Shown: in pieces, positions 1 to 5,048 of the stretch
Position numbering within the stretch: the stretch's first letter is position 1
Layout of the letters: every line of letters begins with the position of its first letter
NCBI GenBank assembly: GCA_964459805.1
Contig: CAYWOD010000176.1
Location: 1 to 7,780, forward strand
Length of the DNA stretch: 7,780 nt
Reading direction: 5' to 3'
Source of the DNA: DAOVRL01 sp964459805
GTDB lineage: Bacteria > Planctomycetota > Phycisphaerae > Sedimentisphaerales > Anaerobacaceae
Position numbers and translations under genes: made by a program
Notes under the pieces: model-generated
The model's input: only the letters and a program-made list of their open reading frames with translations
What the model was told of the DNA's origin: nothing
The model's database searches: none

Positions 1-28
1 TAACAGACTGTTAACGAGAGGTTTACAT

Positions 29-63
29 CCTGCCAGAAGACAATTTCACACCCGACTGGCAGG
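29..63. repeat. Inverted repeat, 8-bp arms
   Basis: CCTGCCAG (29-36) and CTGGCAGG (56-63) are perfect reverse complements separated by 19 nt. Neither side is followed by a clear T-run, so a terminator role is not supported. It could be a protein-binding dyad or part of an intergenic repeat for a gene lying left of the window. Confidence 0.4.
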
Positions 64-209
64 TTCCGGCGCTTGTCCGTTGTTATACTGTGCTTGAGTG
101 AGCTTGAGGGCATGCAATCAGCTTGGGAACGAGTATTTGTGTAACTGATTACGTAATAAGGGGATGCAATTTTTGTTTTCTCGGCGGTCTCTGCGGTTAA
201 TAAGAAATC

Positions 210-235
210 CGGGCTAAGCGAGCTTGTCAAGCCCG
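210..235 (-). terminator. Possible weak terminator of the beta-propeller gene
   Basis: CGGGCT (210-215) pairs perfectly with AGCCCG (230-235), about 28 bp past the minus-strand stop codon at 263. Read on the minus strand the stem is followed by a T-rich but interrupted stretch (GATTTCTTATT). The stem is short and the loop is 14 nt, so this is a weak candidate only. Confidence 0.3.
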
Positions 236-262
236 TTTGAGAAGCACTTCGGACTTTGTTTA

Positions 263-1726
263 TCAGCCGGCCAGAGCAGCTATTACCCGGATATCGGAGA
301 CGCTGCGGCTCTGGTCCTGGTTTTCGACGAGAACCTTAATGAACGGGGCTTTGGGGTCCAGTTCGATGGTTTTTCTGGCCGTTTGTCCCGGCTTAAAATC
401 GTTCTCGAAGGTGTACAAATCGACGGTGTCGTAGGTCATACCGTCGTAGCTCGCCCTGACGTGGATCTTTATCGGCCTTGCGGCGTTTTTGCTGTAGGCA
501 CACTCGGCGGTCAGGGACAGCCGGCTAACGTGGCCCAAGCTCACCGGCGGGGATTGATCCAAAGAAGTTGTTTGGCCGGAATCGAGAGATTCGATGTTGA
601 GCACGGGCATATCGAGGCTGAAAGGCCTCTGCGTGACCAGGACCTGGACGCCCAGGTCTTCAAACCAGCCGAAGCGGTCATCGCCATGCTTTTCATACCG
701 CAGGGTGTGATAGAGATAGACAAACGGAGGCTCGATGATGGCGTGCACCTCGGCGAAGGCCGCGGCGTTCGGATTGGCCTGTCGGACGGCCACGGGGTTG
801 CGTCCGTACTTTATAAAATTGTAGCCGTCCAGGCTGTAGGCATAACCGATACTTTCCAGCCGAGGGCCGAGCAGATGGGTCCCGCCGTAGAACATGTGGA
901 ACGCGCCGTTATGATAGAGGACCTCCGCTTCGGAGATACCGCCATCGTCCCAGTCGCCGAAATCGCCTTTTTTCATAAGGGGATTGCCGGGGTATTTGGT
1001 GTACGGTCCTTCGGGTCTCTGGGCTGTCGCCAGAGCCAGTGGGCTGTAATCGCCCTTGTAACCCGCCGAGCTGATGGGATAGGCGCTGTACAGGTGGTAC
1101 TTTCGGTTGACCTTGAGGACACCGCCGACATAGCCGAAATCTTCGAGGATGGGGTTGCCTTCGTGTTTTTTCCAGGGTCCCGTTGGATGCTCAGCGGTGG
1201 CCAGGCCGATGCTCCACTTTCGATGTTTACGGGCGCTGCCGTAGCCGGAATACCACATATAATACTCTTTCTCGGCCTCTTTGAGGACCATGGCGCAGGC
1301 GACGTACCTGTCATCCCAGCTTCCCTTGGGCCCGAGGTCGAGAACGGGCTTGTCGCCGTGCTTCTTGAAGGGTCCCAAGGGATGGCGAGAGCTGGCCACG
1401 CCGAGGCGATATCCCTTGCCGCCGCCGGTGGCGTGATAATAGAAGTAATAGGTATCGACGTCCTTGAATGCGTCAGAGGCCTCTGTGACGCCGTCATCCC
1501 AGGCGCCGTCGGGGCCGGGCTTGATGACAGGGTTGGGGCCCGGGATCTGTATGAACCGGCTGTCTTCAATAAGCTCGCCCGCCCTTGAGATTCGCGTGCC
1601 TGTCTGCCGTGATTGTGCCTTTGGCTGCGTGTTTTCAGCGGCCGTTTGCCCCTCGCTGCGTGCGGTCAGCATAACAATTGCAGCACACGCCGCAAAGGCA
1701 ATTGCCATTTGAGCTGGTTTTCTCAT
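263..1726 (-). CDS. Secreted five-bladed beta-propeller protein, glycoside hydrolase 43/130-like
   Basis: This 487-residue protein is exported. Residues 1-26 form a signal peptide (MRKP, then a hydrophobic Ala-rich core, then an Ala-Arg-Ser-Glu-Gly region). Residues about 60-370 are a beta-propeller of the kind seen in GH43, GH117 and GH130 enzymes. Blades repeat 'G-x-W-D-D' (WDD at 76-78, 137-139 and 259-261), 'HP.GP(F/W)KKH' (115-123, 180-188) and 'NP(V/I)' turns (65, 191). Acidic candidates for catalysis are D77/D78, D138, E266/E268 and E326, but I cannot assign them. Residues about 375-485 are a beta-sandwich-like tail of unknown role. The ATG at 1726 is preceded by GAGAGGA with 7-nt spacing, which fixes the start. 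It lies 91 bp downstream of mtnP on the same strand, but no shared pathway is evident. The substrate is unknown; a plant- or algal-polysaccharide oligosaccharide is a guess from the fold. Confidence 0.8.
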   Translation of the reverse strand: MRKPAQMAIAFAACAAIVMLTARSEGQTAAENTQPKAQSRQTGTRISRAGELIEDSRFIQIPGPNPVIKPGPDGAWDDGVTEASDAFKDVDTYYFYYHATGGGKGYRLGVASSRHPLGPFKKHGDKPVLDLGPKGSWDDRYVACAMVLKEAEKEYYMWYSGYGSARKHRKWSIGLATAEHPTGPWKKHEGNPILEDFGYVGGVLKVNRKYHLYSAYPISSAGYKGDYSPLALATAQRPEGPYTKYPGNPLMKKGDFGDWDDGGISEAEVLYHNGAFHMFYGGTHLLGPRLESIGYAYSLDGYNFIKYGRNPVAVRQANPNAAAFAEVHAIIEPPFVYLYHTLRYEKHGDDRFGWFEDLGVQVLVTQRPFSLDMPVLNIESLDSGQTTSLDQSPPVSLGHVSRLSLTAECAYSKNAARPIKIHVRASYDGMTYDTVDLYTFENDFKPGQTARKTIELDPKAPFIKVLVENQDQSRSVSDIRVIAALAG

Positions 1727-1756
1727 CTTGTCATCCTCTCAACTTAGGTTTTTACG

Positions 1757-1788
1757 AGCCCCTGTAGAATCCAGGCGATATGGGGGCT
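1757..1788. repeat. Inverted repeat in the leader of the beta-propeller gene
   Basis: AGCCCC (1757-1762) and GGGGCT (1783-1788) are complementary across a 20-nt loop, between mtnP and the downstream minus-strand gene. There is no T-run after it in the minus direction, so it could be an mRNA leader structure rather than a terminator. Confidence 0.3.
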
Positions 1789-1795
1789 ATTACCG

Positions 1796-1812
1796 GGCTT
1801 TCTTTCAAAGCC
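1796..1812 (-). terminator. Hairpin just after the mtnP stop codon
   Basis: GGCTTT (1796-1801) and AAAGCC (1807-1812) form a 6-bp stem with a 5-nt loop, starting 5 nt after the minus-strand mtnP stop codon. No U-run follows in the minus direction, so it may stabilise the 3' end or attenuate transcription rather than terminate fully. mtnP and the next gene could still share a transcript. Confidence 0.3.
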
Positions 1813-1817
1813 TCGGA

Positions 1818-2693
1818 CTACTCGAAAAGCACTTTTAGTTTTTCTCTGTCGGCAGGGTCGATTTGGCTCTGCTCCGTCCAGACAGCCAAATCAAGGCTGT
1901 TCCGACACGGACAATCCTCGCAGACAAGGTCGGCCGGGCCTGCCAAGACTGCCTTGATCAGTTTCAGGCAGTTATTTGTCGCCGCCTGGAGATTTCCCAT
2001 TATCTCTTTGAGCAACGCCTGTTTGTCTTTGTTGTGCTCGTGAGGCCTCCAGCAGTCGTAGTCACTGGCCAACGCGACCAGCCCATAGCATATCTGCGCT
2101 TCTCTGGCGAGCTTTGCCTCCGGCATAGCGGTCATGCCGATGACGTCACCGCCCCAGGCCCGGTGCATCAAAGATTCGGCCCGCGTGGAGAATTGCGGCC
2201 CTTCCATACAGACGTATGTGCCCTCTGCGTGGGTCTTAACATCGATCCGCCTGGCCGAGCCGATCAATATCTCACGAACCCGCCCGCAAAGAGGCTGTGC
2301 CATCTCACAGTGCACCGCTGCGAAACCGGTGAAATAAGTGCTTACTCGCTTGTAGGTCTTGTCGATGAGCTGATCGGCAATAACCAGGTCGCCCGGTGCG
2401 ATATCTTCCCGAAGCGAACCTACAGCCCCGCTGCCTACGACCAGATGCGCACCGAGCTTCTTCAGGGCGAAGATGTTGGCTGCGTATGGTACTTCGCTCG
2501 GCGAGAGCTTGTGTCCTTTGCCGTGGCGATTTAGAAATGCGACCTTCCTGCCACTGTATTTCCCTACCAGGACCGGTGCGCTCGGCTTGCCGAACGGCGT
2601 ATCGACCTCGTGCAGCTCCACATCTGTAATCTGCTCAGCCAGTACATCGCCCAGGCCCGTGCCGCCTATTAACCCGACCAACTCTTCTGCCAT
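1818..2693 (-). CDS. mtnP: S-methyl-5'-thioadenosine phosphorylase
   Basis: A cytosolic nucleoside phosphorylase of the PNP/MTAP family. It cleaves 5'-methylthioadenosine with phosphate to adenine and 5-methylthioribose-1-phosphate, recycling the by-product of polyamine synthesis. Its 291 residues show the family motifs in order: GGTGLG (10-15), the phosphate-site NRHGKGH (55-61), GSGAVGSLRE (87-96), MEGPQFSTRAES (163-174) and GMTAMPEAKLARE (186-198). The DYDCW motif (211-215) carries the two Asp residues expected to read the 6-amino group of adenine. Residues about 255-291 are a C-terminal extension with three Cys (C258, C261, C263), which I recall from bacterial homologues. The start ATG at 2693 has AAAGGAG 10 nt upstream. 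The main alternative is methylthioinosine phosphorylase; the DYD motif favours adenine. It is preceded by a plausible promoter and a dyad in the leader. Confidence 0.92.
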   Translation of the reverse strand: MAEELVGLIGGTGLGDVLAEQITDVELHEVDTPFGKPSAPVLVGKYSGRKVAFLNRHGKGHKLSPSEVPYAANIFALKKLGAHLVVGSGAVGSLREDIAPGDLVIADQLIDKTYKRVSTYFTGFAAVHCEMAQPLCGRVREILIGSARRIDVKTHAEGTYVCMEGPQFSTRAESLMHRAWGGDVIGMTAMPEAKLAREAQICYGLVALASDYDCWRPHEHNKDKQALLKEIMGNLQAATNNCLKLIKAVLAGPADLVCEDCPCRNSLDLAVWTEQSQIDPADREKLKVLFE

Positions 2694-2721
2694 AGTCCTT
2701 TTTCTCCTTTGACGTTATGAG

Positions 2722-2739
2722 TTCTGCAAAATTGCAGAA
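2722..2739. promoter_or_regulatory. Perfect 8-bp dyad in the mtnP leader (operator-like)
   Basis: TTCTGCAA (2722-2729) and TTGCAGAA (2732-2739) are exact reverse complements around a central AA. The site sits between the predicted mtnP promoter and its ribosome binding site (2704-2710), roughly +12 to +29 of the predicted transcript. That is a typical place for a dimeric repressor to block transcription, or for an RNA hairpin to act. No regulator is encoded nearby, so its identity is unknown. Confidence 0.5.
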
Positions 2740-2757
2740 GCCTTTTAATCGGGGGCT

Positions 2758-2786
2758 ATAGTAATGGCTCTGCGATGGATTTACAA
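2758..2786 (-). promoter_or_regulatory. Predicted sigma70-type promoter of mtnP
   Basis: On the minus strand TTGTAA (2786-2781) and TACTAT (2763-2758) are separated by exactly 17 nt, each matching four of six consensus bases. Transcription would start near 2751, giving a leader of about 57 nt. The -35 box lies inside the 55-bp sequence that is duplicated around the gap. Prediction by eye only; the bacterium's own consensus is not known. Confidence 0.45.
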
Positions 2787-2835
2787 TGGAAAACGGCCCG
2801 AAAATCACCTTGCAACGTGAAAATACCTTGACCGG
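2781..2835. repeat. 55-bp direct repeat, copy 1, abutting the gap
   Basis: The 55 bases at 2781-2835 recur without any mismatch at 2936-2990, and both copies touch the run of N. This is what a scaffolder leaves when two contig ends share one k-mer (k=55 is a common assembler setting), so one copy is probably artificial. The unit contains a 16-bp near-palindrome, TCACCTTGCAACGTGA (2805-2820), broken only by a central C/C mispair. Confidence 0.9.
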
Positions 2836-2935
2836 NNNNNNNNNNNNNNNNNNNNNNNNNNNNNNNNNNNNNNNNNNNNNNNNNNNNNNNNNNNNNNNNN
2901 NNNNNNNNNNNNNNNNNNNNNNNNNNNNNNNNNNN
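2836..2935. other. Assembly gap, 100 N
   Basis: Exactly 100 undetermined bases. The round number indicates a placeholder rather than a measured distance. Because the flanks are identical, the true sequence may have no gap at all (contigs overlapping by 55 bp) or may contain an unresolved tandem or dispersed repeat. Confidence 0.98.
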
Positions 2936-2990
2936 TTACAATGGAAAACGGCCCGAAAATCACCTTGCAACGTGAAAATACCTTGACCGG
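2936..2990. repeat. 55-bp direct repeat, copy 2, abutting the gap
   Basis: Identical to 2781-2835. The near-palindrome recurs at 2960-2975. After this copy the sequence continues as GCCGGCGCGGCC, unlike what lies before copy 1, so the identity stops exactly at the contig edge. Confidence 0.9.
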
Positions 2991-3021
2991 GCCGGCGCGG
3001 CCAACATAATAGAATGCTTAA

Positions 3022-3156
3022 ACAGACCGATTCGGCTTTGGACACGGATTTACACTGTTTTTGAGATATAAGAGCAAGGCCTACATTCACTGCCCGGACT
3101 CGGTCGCATTCACCGATGGCGGAACAGTAACCTTCGAGATCAGCAAGGTCGGCTAA
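3022..3156 (+). pseudogene. Orphan C-terminal coding tail, possible gene remnant
   Basis: One plus-strand frame is open from 3022 to the TAA at 3154-3156. From about 3061 it reads like real protein: YKSKAYIHCPDSVAFTDGG followed by TVTFEISKVG. Most codons in this part end in G or C, as in the neighbouring genes, and the alternating hydrophobic pattern suggests the last beta-strands of a secreted or surface protein. There is no convincing start codon, and stops occur in the same frame at 3007, 3010 and 3019. It is therefore either the remains of a decayed or truncated gene, or the end of a gene broken by the misjoined gap. I do not recognise the family. Confidence 0.4.
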
Positions 3157-3190
3157 GAAATACGCGCGGGGGGAAAGTACCGACGGGACA

Positions 3191-3205
3191 TTCCGGCAAC
3201 CGGAA
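3191..3205. repeat. Small hairpin TTCCGG-caa-CCGGAA
   Basis: A perfect 6-bp stem with a 3-nt loop, 35 bp after the stop codon of the orphan tail. It lacks a following T-run. It could be the residual 3' structure of the lost gene or part of the sigma-gene leader. A second small stem, CGCCC-GGTT-GGGCG, lies at 3274-3287, about 30 nt before the sigma start codon. No other structure stands out in 3157-3317. Confidence 0.35.
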
Positions 3206-3317
3206 ATCGTCTGCGAGGCCGACTTGCTGATTGAAAACGGCCGGTGGAGGGGTTAGACTGCATATCAAAGATGCGCCCGGTTGGGCGATCGTTTCTTCGG
3301 CGAGAGGCCGATCTTGT

Positions 3318-3845
3318 ATGAAATCCGACGAAGAACTGATTGCGTTGGCAAATAAAGGCGATGCGGATGCGTTCGAGGCCCTTTACTATCGCTATCGCGA
3401 CTGGGTTTACCGCTTGGCCTGGCGATTCACGCGGAACCATGCCGATGCTCTGGACGTTGTGCAGGAAACGTTTGGCTACCTGCTGCGGAAGTTTCCGGGC
3501 TTCGAGCTTACGGCGTCAATGACTACATTCCTCTATCCGGTCGTCAAGCATACATCCTTTGCGGTGCGTCGCAAGAGCCGGCGGTTCGGGTCCGACGACG
3601 AGCTTTTGGGCGAAATACCGGCACCGGCTCCGAAAGAGACAACGCGTGGCGAGCTGGCCGCGGTTCTGGCGGTGCTTTCCGACCAGCAGCGGGAGGTGCT
3701 GCTGATGAAGTATCTCGATGATATGAGCCTAAAAGAAATCGCCGAGGCTCTGAACATCCCCACAGGCACGGTCAAATCAAGGCTGTACCAGGCCCTGCAA
3801 AAGCTCCGCGATGACCGCCGAACACGGGATTACTTCCTCGAATGA
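3318..3845 (+). CDS. ECF-type sigma-70 family RNA polymerase sigma factor
   Basis: A 175-residue alternative sigma factor that would direct RNA polymerase to a small regulon. Region 2 spans about residues 15-65 (DADAFEALYYRYRDWVYRLA, then the acidic DALDVVQETF helix that contacts core polymerase and the -10 element). A linker with a Pro/Ala stretch follows at 98-108. Region 4 spans 113-166, with the helix-turn-helix MSLKEIAEALNIPTGTVKSRLYQALQ read in two parts (136-150, 151-161). There is no region 1 or 3, as expected for the ECF class. I chose the ATG at 3318, with GAGAGG 10 nt upstream. A longer in-frame TTG start at 3231 would add 29 non-conserved residues and has no good ribosome site. 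The downstream membrane protein is its likely regulator by position. Confidence 0.93.
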   Translation: MKSDEELIALANKGDADAFEALYYRYRDWVYRLAWRFTRNHADALDVVQETFGYLLRKFPGFELTASMTTFLYPVVKHTSFAVRRKSRRFGSDDELLGEIPAPAPKETTRGELAAVLAVLSDQQREVLLMKYLDDMSLKEIAEALNIPTGTVKSRLYQALQKLRDDRRTRDYFLE

Positions 3846-3937
3846 CCGAAACGCAGTGAAGCGAAGAATCCGGTCTTAGTACAAAATGCGGTTATCTGCT
3901 GATAAGGCCGGAACCTTTGGCTGCGCCTCAGGATGAC
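3844..3937. repeat. Imperfect inverted, dispersed-type intergenic repeat
   Basis: GACCG (3844-3848) pairs with CGGTC (3871-3875) just at the end of the sigma gene. The block ACGCAGTGAAGCGAAGAATC (3851-3870) and the opposite-strand reading of 3907-3937 (GTCATCCTGAGGCGCAGCC, then AAAGGTTCCGG) look like two divergent copies of the 'GTCATcCTGAGcg(a/c)agcgaag' intergenic repeat that I recall from many bacterial genomes. Family membership is from memory only. It separates the sigma gene from the rest of the operon and might modulate read-through. Confidence 0.4.
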
Positions 3938-3962
3938 GATCTGCAATCGGTCAGTCTGAGTT

Positions 3963-4002
3963 CAAAAAGTGGCTCAACCGCCGGGAAACTTTGAACTTTT
4001 TG
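3963..4002. repeat. AT-rich inverted repeat upstream of the dockerin gene
   Basis: CAAAAAGT (3963-3970) and ACTTTTTG (3995-4002) are perfect 8-bp complements around a 24-nt loop. The second arm supplies a short U-run, so a weak terminator or attenuator ahead of the ATG at 4039 is conceivable. It also argues against a longer start at the TTG of 3991, which would lie within the structure. Confidence 0.35.
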
Positions 4003-4038
4003 GTGCGTTTGGCGCCTAAAGGTATTAGAGCGTTGATT

Positions 4039-4584
4039 ATGAGTGATAAAACGGGACATTTCGATGACGAAGCCGATTTCGAGGCTTGTCCCAAGCTGGC
4101 CGAAGACCTGAATGCGCTTTTTGGGTCGGGCTTATCGGTGCCGGCTGAGGTGGACAGGGCGGTTATTGACCGTGCGAATCGGCATTTTGTCCGCAGGGGC
4201 CGGCGGCGCCCGTGGTCTCGCTGGGTTGCATCCGCTGCCGCCGCTGCGGCTGTTATTATATTTGCGGTGGTGCTGGAGACGAGATTCTCCGGCCCCTCGG
4301 AGCAAGAGAGCAAGTCCGACCAGCATTTCTCAGCACCGCCGGCAGAACGAAAGAGCAAGTCCGACCAGTTTGCCTCAACAACGCTTGTGGCCAAGGCGAG
4401 GCTTGCGAGCGACATAGACGAGAACGGGCGGGTGGATATTTTGGATGCGTTCAAATTGGCCCGGCATATCGAGTCGGCGGAGACGAGGCAGGCAAAATGG
4501 GACATCAACGGCGACGGGCAGGTCAATCGCGACGACGTTGACTCGGTTGCATTTGCGGCCGTGCGTCTGGATAAAGGAGTCTAA
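4039..4584 (+). CDS. Single-pass membrane protein with C-terminal dockerin, putative anti-sigma regulator
   Basis: A 181-residue protein in four parts. Residues 1-50 are an acidic, probably cytoplasmic domain (two helices, PKLAEDLNALFGSGLSVPAE). Residues 51-61 are strongly basic (VRRGRRRPWSR). Residues 62-79 are one Ala/Val/Ile membrane helix, so by the positive-inside rule the N-terminus is cytoplasmic and the C-terminus is outside. A linker carries two SKSDQ copies (91-95, 106-110). Residues 122-176 form a type I dockerin: two EF-hand-like loops with ligands D125/D127/N129/D133/D136 and D155/N157/D159/N163/D166, each followed by a helix. Dockerins bind cohesins with calcium. The position after an ECF sigma gene and the topology suggest an anti-sigma factor, but I see no classical zinc HxxxCxxC motif, so that role is inference. 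The ATG at 4039 is preferred over the TTG at 3991. Confidence 0.75.
   Translation: MSDKTGHFDDEADFEACPKLAEDLNALFGSGLSVPAEVDRAVIDRANRHFVRRGRRRPWSRWVASAAAAAAVIIFAVVLETRFSGPSEQESKSDQHFSAPPAERKSKSDQFASTTLVAKARLASDIDENGRVDILDAFKLARHIESAETRQAKWDINGDGQVNRDDVDSVAFAAVRLDKGV
4307..4368 (+). repeat. In-frame 17-bp direct repeat in the linker
   Basis: AGAGCAAGTCCGACCAG occurs at 4307-4323 and again at 4352-4368, 45 nt apart and in the same reading frame. It encodes the duplicated SKSDQ of the membrane protein's extracytoplasmic linker. It probably arose by a local duplication of a 15-codon unit that has since diverged between the exact copies. Confidence 0.8.
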
Positions 4585-4586
4585 CA

Positions 4587-5048
4587 ATGAAAAAAACCGC
4601 ACTTATAGTCTTAGGCAGTATGTGCTTAATGGTGCCGGTCCTGGCGAGGCAGCCGGAGTCGGAATATCCGACGGGCCGGCCGATGGTTCGATTTGCCCCG
4701 CTGCATATCTATGTCGATTCGGGGGAACGGGCGCTTGGAGCGTTTCAGTTTGAGCTCAAGGCGTTCGGCGGGCAAATCAAGATTGTCGGGGTCGAAGGCG
4801 GGGAGCACGCGGCATTCGAGGAGCCGGGTTACTACGACCCGGCTGCATTGGCGAACGACCGCGTTATCATCGCGGCCTTTAGCACGGCGAACGAGCTGCC
4901 GAGCGGGCGGACGCGAATCGCCACCATCCATCTGCAGATAACCGGCCAGGTCGAGCCGGAATACGGCCTCGAACTTACTGTCGCCGCCGATGCGGATGGA
5001 GAAGAGATACCAGCCGAAATCACGTTCGAGACAGGAGAACAAAAGTGA
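4587..5048 (+). CDS. Small secreted cohesin-like protein
   Basis: A 153-residue exported protein with a signal peptide at 1-20 (MKKTALIVLG start, likely cut after VLA). The rest is a single beta-sandwich that resembles a cohesin: an opening strand LHIYVDSGERALGAFQFEL (39-57), a middle 'IKIVGVEGG' strand (65-72), a 'DRVIIAAFST' strand (91-100), and the closing 'SGRTRIATIHLQITG' (106-120), a pattern typical of cohesin ends. Cohesins bind dockerins, and the gene directly upstream encodes one. There is no membrane anchor or second domain. The ATG is preceded by AAAGGAG (4573-4579, 7-nt spacing), which lies inside the end of the upstream gene; only 2 bp separate the two. It overlaps the next gene by 4 bp. 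Sequence identity to textbook cohesins is low, so an unrelated immunoglobulin-like fold is possible. Confidence 0.6.
   Translation: MKKTALIVLGSMCLMVPVLARQPESEYPTGRPMVRFAPLHIYVDSGERALGAFQFELKAFGGQIKIVGVEGGEHAAFEEPGYYDPAALANDRVIIAAFSTANELPSGRTRIATIHLQITGQVEPEYGLELTVAADADGEEIPAEITFETGEQK
5033..5048 (+). promoter_or_regulatory. Ribosome site and GTGA stop/start overlap
   Basis: AGGAG (5033-5037) lies 7 nt before a GTG start at 5045, and that start overlaps the TGA stop of the cohesin-like gene (5046-5048). This arrangement supports translational coupling of the two proteins and decides the GTG start, which in turn gives a complete lipoprotein signal. Confidence 0.8.

Larger units (their letters stand above)
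1..262. other. Intergenic region downstream of the beta-propeller gene
   Basis: I see no credible gene here. The stretch holds an 8-bp inverted repeat (29-36 with 56-63), a small palindrome TTACGTAA (149-156), and a hairpin near the 3' end of the minus-strand gene (210-235). The run at about 180-200 resembles low-complexity 'tctcggcggtctctgcggt' intergenic sequence that I have seen dispersed in many environmental genomes; that is recollection and not tested. Confidence 0.5.

Noticed and set aside
224..1588. Long plus-strand open frame of 454 codons opposite the beta-propeller gene
   Set aside because: It has a TTG start, no ribosome site, no recognisable domain and lies antisense to a gene with a signal peptide, Shine-Dalgarno and repeated propeller motifs. 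It is a shadow of a GC-rich gene.
2781..2990. CRISPR or tandem repeat array hidden by the gap
   Set aside because: Only two copies are visible, both end exactly at the N run, and 55 bp is too long for a CRISPR repeat; an assembly overlap explains it better.
3049..3072. Plus-strand promoter TTTACA / TATAAG ahead of the sigma gene
   Set aside because: The spacing is only 12 nt and the boxes fall in the coding-like tail region, so it is not a convincing sigma70 promoter.
2635..3090. Minus-strand open frame reading through the N run upstream of mtnP
   Set aside because: The frame is open only because N codons are not stops, and it contains the duplicated 55-mer twice; it covers the promoter and start of mtnP.
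3231..3317. Extended N-terminus of the sigma factor from a TTG codon
   Set aside because: The extra 29 residues do not look like sigma region 2, no good ribosome site precedes the TTG, and the ATG at 3318 has GAGAGG at a usable distance.
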